6,746 nt of DNA from Clostridia bacterium (GTDB lineage Bacteria; Bacillota; Clostridia; UBA1381). Below the pieces are notes generated by a model. That model was not told the origin of the DNA, made no database searches, and saw only the letters and a list, made by a program, of their open reading frames with translations. The stretch covers positions 1 through 6,746 of the forward strand of contig RQCD01000020.1 in NCBI GenBank assembly GCA_008668455.1, given 5' to 3'. Below, piece by piece: positions 1-5,214 of the stretch. Position 1 is the stretch's first letter. Each line of letters starts with the position of its first letter. A program made the position numbers and the translations under genes.

Positions 1-767
1 TCCTGTCAAGGGAGGATTTTTCTGCCTATCGGGTGACAGTGGAGGAGGATGCAGTCACGCACATTGCAAACACCTCCGGCGGAGATGTCCGGAAAGCCTT
101 AAATGCGTTAGAGGCGGCATTTTTAGCGGCCGCTCCGGAGCAGGATGGACCGCGGTGCATTTCACTTTCACTTGCCGAGCAGGCAACGCAGAAAAAGGCA
201 ATGCGCTATGATCGTGACGGCGACAGTCACTATGATCTTTTAAGCGCATTTCAGAAGTCCGTGCGCGGCTCTGACCCGGATGCAGCGATTTATTATCTGG
301 CAAGGCTGGTTGCAGCAGGAGATCTTCCGAGCATCTGCCGGAGGGTTTTGGTGATGGCGGCAGAGGATATTGGATTGGCATATCCGCAGGCAATTTCTAT
401 TGTGAAAGCCTGTGTAGACAGCGCCTTACAGTTAGGCTTTCCGGAAGCAAGGATTCCGCTTGCCGAGGCAGTCATTTTGCTGGCAACCGCCCCAAAATCC
501 AATTCTGCCATCTGTGCTATTGATGATGCGCTGCATGATATTGAAACGCGTGATACCGGAGAAATCCCGGCGCATTTAAAGGACAGTCACTATCAGGGTG
601 CAAAAAAGCTGGGGCATGGCTTGACTTATCAGTATCCCCATTCATTTCCGAATCATTATGTCAAACAGCAGTATCTTCCGGATGCGATCCGGGATCGGAT
701 TTATTATGAATACGGGGATAATAAAAATGAACGTGCAGCAGAAGAATACTGGAAGAAGATTAAATAG
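1..767 (+). CDS. rarA: RarA (MgsA) replication-associated recombination AAA+ ATPase, C-terminal part; 5' end outside window
   Basis: RarA is a cytoplasmic AAA+ ATPase related to clamp loaders that acts at stalled replication forks. The frame is open from the first full codon at base 3 to the TAG at 765-767, giving about 254 codons of a protein that is usually about 420-450 aa. The first residues (LSREDFSAYRVTVEED) match the end of the AAA+ module, and GDVRKALNALE is the sensor-2/lid motif of this family. The rest is the RarA-specific C-terminal region (AAA_assoc_2 and MgsA_C types), with hallmarks such as YDLLSAFQKSVRGSDPDAA, MAAEDIGLA, LATAPKSN and HLKDSHYQGAKKLGHG. The Walker A and B motifs must lie upstream of the window. 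A GTG at 33 is in frame but is internal, because homology continues upstream of it. The zinc-ribbon/TM2 gene follows after 27 bases. Identification is confident from motif recognition; no search was run. Confidence 0.95.
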   Translation, partial: LSREDFSAYRVTVEEDAVTHIANTSGGDVRKALNALEAAFLAAAPEQDGPRCISLSLAEQATQKKAMRYDRDGDSHYDLLSAFQKSVRGSDPDAAIYYLARLVAAGDLPSICRRVLVMAAEDIGLAYPQAISIVKACVDSALQLGFPEARIPLAEAVILLATAPKSNSAICAIDDALHDIETRDTGEIPAHLKDSHYQGAKKLGHGLTYQYPHSFPNHYVKQQYLPDAIRDRIYYEYGDNKNERAAEEYWKKIK

Positions 768-794
768 ACGGCACGGAAAGGAATGCTTATAAAA

Positions 795-1136
795 ATGTTT
801 TGCAAGGAATGTGCGCGGCAGATCGGGGATGCCCGGATTTGCCCATACTGCGGTGCAGTGCAGTGGAAATTAGAGGAGGAAACCATTACGTTTTCAAAAA
901 TACATGAGCCGGCAGACGGAGAAAAAAGCAGAGTGACCGCAGGTGTTTTGCAGCTTTTTCTGGGGGCATTTGGTGCAGGCAGATTTTATCTCGGATATAG
1001 GAAGCAGGGGATTTTTCATATCATCGCAACCCTTGCTACCTGCGGAATGGGCGGACTTCTTTGGGGACTGATTGACGGATTTTTGATCTTAGACGGAAGA
1101 ATCCCTTATGACGGAGAGGGCAGGAGACTTTGTTAG
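795..1136 (+). CDS. Small zinc-ribbon plus TM2-domain membrane protein
   Basis: This is a 113-aa protein of unknown precise function. Its N-terminus carries two CxxC knuckles (Cys3/Cys6 and Cys16/Cys19, with CPYCG), a probable zinc ribbon. A linker of about 24 residues leads to a TM2 domain: a first hydrophobic helix near residues 48-66 containing the family signature LGAFGAGRFYLG, then a second near 72-99 ending in WGLIDGFLIL. The expected topology is two membrane helices with a cytoplasmic zinc ribbon. An in-frame ATG at 783 would add four residues (MLIK), but it directly abuts the GGAAAGGA at 775-782 with no spacing. The ATG at 795 sits 12 bases from that motif and gives the typical MFCKEC start, so I prefer it, moderately. 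The gene lies between rarA and nadE with short gaps, probably in one transcript, but no functional link to either is known to me. Confidence 0.87.
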   Translation: MFCKECARQIGDARICPYCGAVQWKLEEETITFSKIHEPADGEKSRVTAGVLQLFLGAFGAGRFYLGYRKQGIFHIIATLATCGMGGLLWGLIDGFLILDGRIPYDGEGRRLC

Positions 1137-1151
1137 AAAGGAAATGAACGC

Positions 1152-1631
1152 ATGAAAGACGGATTTATCAAGGTTTGTGCAGCTGTTCCGGACATCCGTG
1201 TGGCGGATTGTGTGTATAACCGGGAGCAGATTTTAAAGGAGATTGAGGCGGCAGAGGGGGCAAAGCTGATTGTTTTGCCGGAGCTGTGTGTGACCGGATA
1301 TACCTGCGGTGACCTGTTTTTTCAGAGACAGCTAATAGAGGACGCAAAGACAGCTGTTCTTTGGCTGGCAAAAAAAACAAAGCAGTCTGACGCATTGATC
1401 TTAGTGGGTGCACCGGTGGAGGCATGGCAGAAATTATATAACTGCGCGGTCATCCTGTGGCGCGGTACAGTTTTAGGAATTGTTCCAAAGCGAAATTTGC
1501 CGAACTATCAGGAATTTTACGAGCAGCGGCATTTTACCGAGGGGACAGGAAAGGTGCGCATGCTTTCCTATGGCGGTGCGGAAGTGCCGTTTGGCGGCAA
1601 TATTTTAGTCCGGGATCGGAAGATGGAATGA
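1152..1631 (+). CDS. nadE: NadE N-terminal fragment: glutaminase domain up to the premature stop
   Basis: This fragment is 159 aa and ends at TGA 1629-1631. It carries the catalytic Glu in LPELCVTGY (Glu44) and the catalytic Lys in VPKRNLPNYQEFYEQRHF (Lys113), both in the expected carbon-nitrogen hydrolase context. It stops before the nucleophilic Cys, so as a free protein it would lack the last part of the fold and could not hydrolyse glutamine. The start is well supported by the ribosome binding site and by homology beginning within the first few residues (IKVCAAVPDIRVAD). It is likely unstable or inactive if produced alone. Confidence 0.7.
   Translation: MKDGFIKVCAAVPDIRVADCVYNREQILKEIEAAEGAKLIVLPELCVTGYTCGDLFFQRQLIEDAKTAVLWLAKKTKQSDALILVGAPVEAWQKLYNCAVILWRGTVLGIVPKRNLPNYQEFYEQRHFTEGTGKVRMLSYGGAEVPFGGNILVRDRKME
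1629..1631 (+). other. In-frame TGA codon inside nadE
   Basis: The TGA replaces codon 160 of the full NadE frame, between RDRKME and FCLGIESCEDLW. Compared with the Mycobacterium tuberculosis NadE sequence as I remember it, the spacing from VPFG to CEDxW is the same with no gap, and the stop aligns with a glycine. A single change GGA to TGA would explain it. The overlapping ATG at 1628-1630 opens another frame that ends after nine codons, so simple stop-start reinitiation does not rescue the downstream part. Confidence 0.9.
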
Positions 1632-3059
1632 TTTTGCTTAGGAATCGAAAGCTGTGAGGATCTCTGGACGATTGATCCGCCGTCGAATGCACATGCCCAG
1701 TCAGGTGCAACGGTGATTGCGAACCTCTCGGCAAGCAATGAGGCGATTGCAAAGGAGGAATACCGCCGTCAGCTGGTGACGATGCAGTCGGCAAAGCTTT
1801 TTGCGGCATATCTCTATACCTCTGCCGGAGAGGGCGAATCAACAACGGATTTAGTATTTTCCGGGGATTCCATGATTGCAGAAAACGGTTCGCTGCTTGC
1901 AAGAAGCACACGTTTTCAAAATCAAAGCATTTTTGCTGAGCCGGATTTGGAAAAGCTGGTGCAGGAGCGGAAGAAAACCACCACCTTCCGTCCAAAGGGA
2001 ACAGAGGATTATACCACAGTATGGGTGGATTTTCAACAGGAAGAAACAAGGTTTACGCGTACCTTCTCCAAAACGCCGTTTGTTCCGCAGGATCGGAAAA
2101 AGCGTTCGGAATATTCCGAGGAAATTCTGACGATTCAGGCAATGGGATTGAAAAAACGCTTAGTGCATACCGGTGCAAAGCATGCAGTGATCGGCATTTC
2201 GGGGGGATTGGATTCCACGCTTGCGCTGTTGGTGACGGCGCGTGCATTTGATCTTGCTGGTCTTGACCGAAAGGGAATCAGCGCGGTCACCATGCCCTGC
2301 TTTGGGACAACCGACAGAACCTATCATAATGCGGTGGAATTTGCAAAAACACTTGGCTGCGCGTTAAAGGAAATCAGGATTGAGGATGCGGTGATGAAGC
2401 ATTTTGCGGATATCGGACATGATCCGGAGGTGCTGGATGTGACTTATGAAAATTCGCAGGCAAGAGAACGGACGCAGATTTTAATGGATATTGCGAATCA
2501 GAACGACGGACTGGTGATCGGAACGGGCGACATGTCCGAGCTTGCGCTTGGGTGGGCAACCTACAACGGCGACCATATGTCGATGTATGCAGTCAACGCC
2601 GGCATACCGAAAACGCTGATCCGGTATCTGGTGGATTATGAGGCGGAGCGATCTGATTCTGACACGCTTCGTACCGCTTTAAAGGATATTTTAGACACTC
2701 CGGTCAGTCCGGAGCTGCTGCCGCCCAAGGAAGGGAAAATTGCGCAAAAAACCGAGCATATTGTAGGTCCTTATGAGCTGCATGATTTCTTTTTATACTA
2801 TTTGATACGCTATGGATTTTCTCCGAAAAAGATTTTCCGGTTAGCAGTCTGCGCCTTTGACGGCGTTTACGACCGTGCGTTTATTTTGCAGTGGATGCGC
2901 GTATTTTACCGAAGATTCTTTTCACAGCAGTTTAAGCGGAGTTGTATTCCGGACGGTCCGAAGGTGGGAAGTGTGGCGCTTTCTCCGAGGGGAGACTGGA
3001 GAATGCCGAGCGATGCGTCTGCAAAAGGATGGCTTTTGGAAATTGATGAATTGAGGTGA
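1632..3059 (+). CDS. nadE: NadE C-terminal fragment: end of glutaminase domain plus complete NAD+ synthetase domain
   Basis: The frame continues without a break for 475 codons after the premature TGA. It begins with FCLGIESCEDLW, which holds the nucleophile Cys168 of the glutaminase domain (TGT at 1653-1655). It continues through NLSASNE and AGEGESTTDLVF, typical of the end of that domain. The synthetase domain follows, with the ATP-binding loop SGGLDS at residues 350-355, then MPCFGTTDRTYHNA, GTGDMSELALGW, and the C-terminal KRSCIPDGPKVGSVALSPR and DWRMPSD. The first plausible in-frame start is a GTG at 1713, which already lies past the Cys and has only a weak AGGTG 5 bases upstream. An independently made fragment would at best be ammonia-dependent. 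The gene ends with TGA at 3057-3059, overlapping the smpB ribosome binding site. Confidence 0.7.
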   Translation, partial: FCLGIESCEDLWTIDPPSNAHAQSGATVIANLSASNEAIAKEEYRRQLVTMQSAKLFAAYLYTSAGEGESTTDLVFSGDSMIAENGSLLARSTRFQNQSIFAEPDLEKLVQERKKTTTFRPKGTEDYTTVWVDFQQEETRFTRTFSKTPFVPQDRKKRSEYSEEILTIQAMGLKKRLVHTGAKHAVIGISGGLDSTLALLVTARAFDLAGLDRKGISAVTMPCFGTTDRTYHNAVEFAKTLGCALKEIRIEDAVMKHFADIGHDPEVLDVTYENSQARERTQILMDIANQNDGLVIGTGDMSELALGWATYNGDHMSMYAVNAGIPKTLIRYLVDYEAERSDSDTLRTALKDILDTPVSPELLPPKEGKIAQKTEHIVGPYELHDFFLYYLIRYGFSPKKIFRLAVCAFDGVYDRAFILQWMRVFYRRFFSQQFKRSCIPDGPKVGSVALSPRGDWRMPSDASAKGWLLEIDELR

Positions 3060-3060
3060 T
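3053..3060 (+). promoter_or_regulatory. smpB ribosome binding site overlapping the nadE stop
   Basis: GAGGTGAT matches the extended anti-Shine-Dalgarno complement (AGGAGGTGAT) over eight bases. It contains the nadE TGA at 3057-3059, which suggests translational coupling. Spacing of 8 bases from GAGG to the GTG at 3065 makes that GTG the best start. The GTG at 3056 and ATG at 3059 lie inside the motif and are poorly placed. Confidence 0.7.
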
Positions 3061-3064
3061 GAAG

Positions 3065-3535
3065 GTGGAGAAAAATTCTGTCAAGGTGATTGCAAAGAAT
3101 AAGAAAGCAACTCATGACTATTTTATCATAGAATCCTACGAAACCGGGATTGAGCTTTTCGGCACGGAGGTAAAATCGGTACGGCAGGGAAAGGTCAGCC
3201 TGAACGACTCCTACGCGTCTGTTCAGGATGGGGAGGTCTATTTAAAGCATATGAATATCAGTCCGTATGAGCAGGGGAATATTTTTAATAAAGACCCCCT
3301 GCGCGACCGGAAGCTTTTATTGCATAAAAAGGAAATCCGAAAGCTGATCGGACAGATTCAGCAGCAGGGCTATGCGCTGATTCCAACCTCCGTCTATCTG
3401 AAAGGCTCGCTTGTCAAGGTGTCGCTTGCCCTGGCAAAGGGTAAAAAGCTCTACGACAAGCGCGACGATATGGCAAAACGCGACTCCAAACGTAGTATGG
3501 ATCGAGCATTTAAGGAGCATAACCAACGATCATAA
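3065..3535 (+). CDS. smpB: SmpB, tmRNA-binding ribosome-rescue protein
   Basis: SmpB binds tmRNA (ssrA) and carries it into ribosomes stalled on broken mRNA, starting trans-translation. The product is 156 aa from the GTG at 3065, a normal length. Family hallmarks in order are KKATHDYFI near the N-terminus, GTEVKS, LNDSYA, NISPYEQGN, DPLRDRKLLLHK and the basic C-terminal tail GKKLYDKRDDMAKRDSKR. The tail is the part that folds into the empty mRNA channel of the ribosome. In-frame starts at 3056 (GTG) and 3059 (ATG) would add three or two residues. I choose 3065 because of the strong ribosome binding site 8 bases upstream and because MEKNSVKVIA fits family N-termini. It is the last gene of the plus-strand block and a terminator follows. 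No ssrA gene is visible in this window. Confidence 0.96.
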   Translation: MEKNSVKVIAKNKKATHDYFIIESYETGIELFGTEVKSVRQGKVSLNDSYASVQDGEVYLKHMNISPYEQGNIFNKDPLRDRKLLLHKKEIRKLIGQIQQQGYALIPTSVYLKGSLVKVSLALAKGKKLYDKRDDMAKRDSKRSMDRAFKEHNQRS

Positions 3536-3540
3536 ACAAA

Positions 3541-3572
3541 ACGGATGCAAAGTCATGTAATTCTGCATCCGT
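3541..3572 (-). terminator. Hairpin with T-rich tail on the minus strand (terminator for the rubrerythrin operon)
   Basis: ACGGATGCA at 3541-3549 pairs perfectly with TGCATCCGT at 3564-3572 around a 14-base loop, a 9-bp stem. On the minus strand the stem is followed by TTTGTTTATG, a T-rich tail overlapping the smpB stop codon. On the plus strand it is followed by AGAGAAA, so it is a poor terminator in that direction. It fits termination of transcripts coming from the rubrerythrin gene. Confidence 0.68.
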
Positions 3573-3576
3573 AGAG

Positions 3577-3603
3577 AAAGCGCACCGCCTGGTGCGCTTT
3601 TAT
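3577..3603 (+). terminator. Rho-independent terminator after smpB
   Basis: AAAGCGCACC at 3577-3586 pairs perfectly with GGTGCGCTTT at 3591-3600 across a 4-base loop (GCCT). This is a 10-bp stem with a 7-bp G+C-rich core, leading into TTTTATAAAT on the plus strand. On the minus strand the stem is followed by the weaker TTTCTC, so it may be partly bidirectional. It ends the rarA-nadE-smpB block. Confidence 0.85.
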
Positions 3604-3606
3604 AAA

Positions 3607-4146
3607 TCAATAATTCTCTGCCTTTACCTGAAAATATGCCTGCTCATGCTTGCAGACCGGGCAGACGGCAGGAGCACCTTTTCCGAACACCAGATGTCCG
3701 CAGTTGCGGCAAATCCAGACGGTGTCGCCCTCCTTGGAAAATACCAGACCCTGCGCCAGATTGCCGATTAACTTTTGGAAACGCTTTTCATGCTCCTGCT
3801 CAATTTTTGCCACCATGTCAAACAGGACTGCAATATGGTCAAATCCCTCTGCACGCGCCTCCTCTGCAAACTGAGGGTACATGTCGTTCCACTCATAATG
3901 TTCTCCTCCGGCAGCGGCCTTTAGCGCGTTTTCCGTATTCGGAATCCCGTCATGCAGGAGCTTTAACCAGATTTCCGCATGGGCGCGCTCGTTTTCTGCG
4001 GTTTCAGAAAAAATCGCACCGATCTGCTGATATCCGTCCTTTTTTGCTTTTTCTGCATAAATTGTGTACTTTGTCCGCGCCTGACTCTCTCCGGCATATG
4101 CCGCCATCAGGTTCGCTTCTGTTTTTGATCCTTTTAAATCTTTCAC
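3607..4146 (-). CDS. rbr: Rubrerythrin (diiron peroxidase with C-terminal rubredoxin-like domain)
   Basis: Rubrerythrins reduce hydrogen peroxide in the cytoplasm of anaerobes, taking electrons through a rubredoxin-type iron site. The 179-aa product has a ferritin-like four-helix domain with the expected diiron ligands: Glu20 (YAGESQARTKY), Glu53 and His56 (ENERAHAE), an acidic group around Glu95/Glu96, and Glu116 with His119 (EQEHEKRF). The C-terminal rubredoxin-like domain has CRNCG at 146-150 and CPVC at 162-165. The start is the GTG at 4146-4144, because AAGGAGG at 4160-4154 is 7 bases upstream and VKDLKGSKTEANL is the usual N-terminus. The frame stays open upstream to an ATG at 4317, but those 57 extra codons overlap the end of the preceding gene and do not resemble the family. 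The SGNH gene ends only 37 bases upstream with no clear terminator between, so co-transcription is likely. A weak TAAAAT lies in the gap region, without a good -35. Confidence 0.95.
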   Translation of the reverse strand: MKDLKGSKTEANLMAAYAGESQARTKYTIYAEKAKKDGYQQIGAIFSETAENERAHAEIWLKLLHDGIPNTENALKAAAGGEHYEWNDMYPQFAEEARAEGFDHIAVLFDMVAKIEQEHEKRFQKLIGNLAQGLVFSKEGDTVWICRNCGHLVFGKGAPAVCPVCKHEQAYFQVKAENY

Positions 4147-4153
4147 GGTAAAA

Positions 4154-4160
4154 CCTCCTT
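4154..4160 (-). promoter_or_regulatory. Ribosome binding site fixing the GTG start of rubrerythrin
   Basis: AAGGAGG on the minus strand, 7 bases before the GTG at 4146-4144. It is a near-perfect Shine-Dalgarno sequence, and no comparable motif precedes the upstream in-frame ATG at 4317. Confidence 0.85.
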
Positions 4161-4183
4161 TTTTGGAAGTATTCCCATAAATT

Positions 4184-5200
4184 TTAGCTTTTATCCGAAA
4201 TTCCGGCGATATCGCTCTGATATTTTTCATAGAGCGCGTCCCATTTTGGATCCGTTTTTCGTTCTGGAAAATATACTTGGATTTTTTCTGCAAAATATTC
4301 TGAAAATTTTTCCGCACCGCGGTAATTTAAGTGTGATTTATCATAAAAATCAGTGTTCAGATCCAATCCAATTTCGTTATACTGCGTATTAAAATTCCAG
4401 AACGGAATGTCATATTCCCGGCAAAGGTTTTCTATCGTGTTATAATGTGCCTGTGCTGTTTCAGTGGGATTGGACGGCGTTTTTGCAAATATCAGCCGGA
4501 TTCCGTTCTCCTGGCAGAGGGTGCGGATTTTGTGAAAATAGAAAAGCTCCTTTTCTGCAAGCTCTGCATGCAGCTTAATTCCGGAAACATCCGGTTTTTG
4601 AACATTTTCTGCTGTTTCTTCTAAAAGCACATATCCTTTCAAGGGATCATGCAGGGATTTTTGATGGTAGGTGTAATCCTCCTCCGAAAGTTCATTCCAG
4701 CGGCTGTGATATTTGATAAGGGGGATCAAAAGCGGAAGCCGCTTGCCCTTTGGGGCAGACGCATAGGCGAGCTTCACCTTGTTTTTGGAAAAGGGAATAT
4801 TGTCCATAAAGGAAAAATTTACGCCGTCGTCATAGTGTTCCTGATGCTTTGAAAACATCAAAGTATCCATCACAACCACGTGCGGACGCTGTGTTTTTAA
4901 GCATTCCTGGAGATAGTAATAGCTTGCCCAGACCGGCTGCTGCTGTGTGGCTAAGACATAGGATTTTACTCCGATTTTATTCCAAACCACAAGCGGAGAA
5001 AAGGAGCAGTAGGTGTTGGACGAGCCAAGATAGATCAGATCAAATTCATTTTCCGGTTCATTATAAAATCCGGCAATCTTTGTGGTATGATTCCATGCAC
5101 CGGTGAGCGTTTTCCGGCGGAAAAGCTGATTTACCTGCGAAAAGAGCAGACAAAAAATTGTGAGAAAACAAGCTGTTTCCCAAAATGCTTTTCTTTTCAT
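4184..5200 (-). CDS. Membrane-anchored SGNH-hydrolase-like protein, partner of the MBOAT acyltransferase
   Basis: This 338-aa protein most likely transfers or handles acyl groups on the outside of the membrane, as AlgJ/AlgX, PatB and DltD do next to their MBOAT partners. A basic start (MKRK) and one hydrophobic stretch at about residues 6-23 indicate a signal anchor with the rest exported. The SGNH-type signature is visible: LGSSN at 58-62 with Ser61 as the likely nucleophile, and DKSH at 287-290 giving the Asp-His pair followed by LNYRGAEKFSEYF. The central part (PHVVVMDTLMF, IRLIFAKTPSNPT) is consistent with the alpha/beta core of these proteins. The start ATG has AAGGAGG 7 bases upstream, and the MBOAT gene ends 12 bases earlier. 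The substrate is unknown. No dltA or dltC is present, so a DltD name is not justified. Some annotations would call this a hypothetical or DHHW-like protein. Confidence 0.8.
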   Translation of the reverse strand: MKRKAFWETACFLTIFCLLFSQVNQLFRRKTLTGAWNHTTKIAGFYNEPENEFDLIYLGSSNTYCSFSPLVVWNKIGVKSYVLATQQQPVWASYYYLQECLKTQRPHVVVMDTLMFSKHQEHYDDGVNFSFMDNIPFSKNKVKLAYASAPKGKRLPLLIPLIKYHSRWNELSEEDYTYHQKSLHDPLKGYVLLEETAENVQKPDVSGIKLHAELAEKELFYFHKIRTLCQENGIRLIFAKTPSNPTETAQAHYNTIENLCREYDIPFWNFNTQYNEIGLDLNTDFYDKSHLNYRGAEKFSEYFAEKIQVYFPERKTDPKWDALYEKYQSDIAGISDKS

Positions 5201-5207
5201 ATACTCT

Positions 5208-5214
5208 CCTCCTT
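5208..5214 (-). promoter_or_regulatory. Ribosome binding site of the SGNH gene, overlapping the MBOAT stop
   Basis: AAGGAGG lies 7 bases before the ATG at 5200. The TAA stop of the MBOAT gene (5215-5213) overlaps its first two bases. Ribosomes finishing the first gene therefore sit on the start signal of the second, which suggests coupled, balanced production of the two partners. Confidence 0.8.

Larger units (their letters stand above)
1152..3059 (+). pseudogene. nadE: Glutamine-dependent NAD+ synthetase, interrupted by one in-frame TGA
   Basis: NadE makes NAD+ from nicotinic acid adenine dinucleotide, ATP and ammonia, the ammonia being released from glutamine by an N-terminal nitrilase-like domain. 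Read through the TGA at 1629-1631, the frame gives 635 codons, a normal length for the two-domain enzyme. The glutaminase domain spans roughly residues 1-270 and the ATP pyrophosphatase-type synthetase domain roughly 325-635. Both halves are in the same frame, and no second stop or frameshift was found. AGAAAGGA at 1135-1142 lies 9 bases before the ATG at 1152, and smpB starts right at the 3' end. If the stop is real, neither fragment has a complete glutaminase triad. The pathway is normally essential, so either a second nadE exists, the synthetase part is made alone and uses free ammonia, the stop is suppressed, or the base is an error. The family call is very secure; pseudogene status is not. 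Confidence 0.85.

Noticed and set aside
33..767. GTG at 33 as the start of the first gene
   Set aside because: The frame is open to the left edge and the upstream residues still fit RarA, so the gene is simply cut by the window boundary.
1629..1631. TGA read as glycine, as in the SR1/Gracilibacteria genetic code
   Set aside because: The position fits glycine, but TGA is also the terminal stop of nadE (3057-3059) and of the rubrerythrin, and no other gene here has internal TGA codons. The proteins look like Clostridia, which use the standard bacterial code.
1628..1657. Reinitiation at the ATG overlapping the premature stop
   Set aside because: That ATG is in a different frame and reaches a stop after nine codons, so it does not restore the NadE frame.
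1629..1670. Selenocysteine insertion at the nadE TGA
   Set aside because: Only a weak 4-bp pairing (GCTT with AAGC) is found just downstream, not a convincing bacterial SECIS hairpin. The position corresponds to a glycine rather than a catalytic cysteine, and no selenoprotein NadE is known to me.
1534..2049. Long minus-strand open frame of 171 codons opposite nadE
   Set aside because: It is antisense to a well-recognised coding frame, has a biased Pro/Ser/Arg-rich composition, and shows no family features.
3636..4151. Plus-strand open frame of 171 codons opposite the rubrerythrin
   Set aside because: It is a shadow of the rubrerythrin gene with a Pro/Arg/His-rich composition typical of antisense frames, and it lacks a recognisable domain.
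4147..4317. N-terminal extension of the rubrerythrin to the ATG at 4317
   Set aside because: The extra 57 codons overlap the SGNH gene end, resemble no rubrerythrin, and have no ribosome binding site as good as the one before the GTG at 4146.
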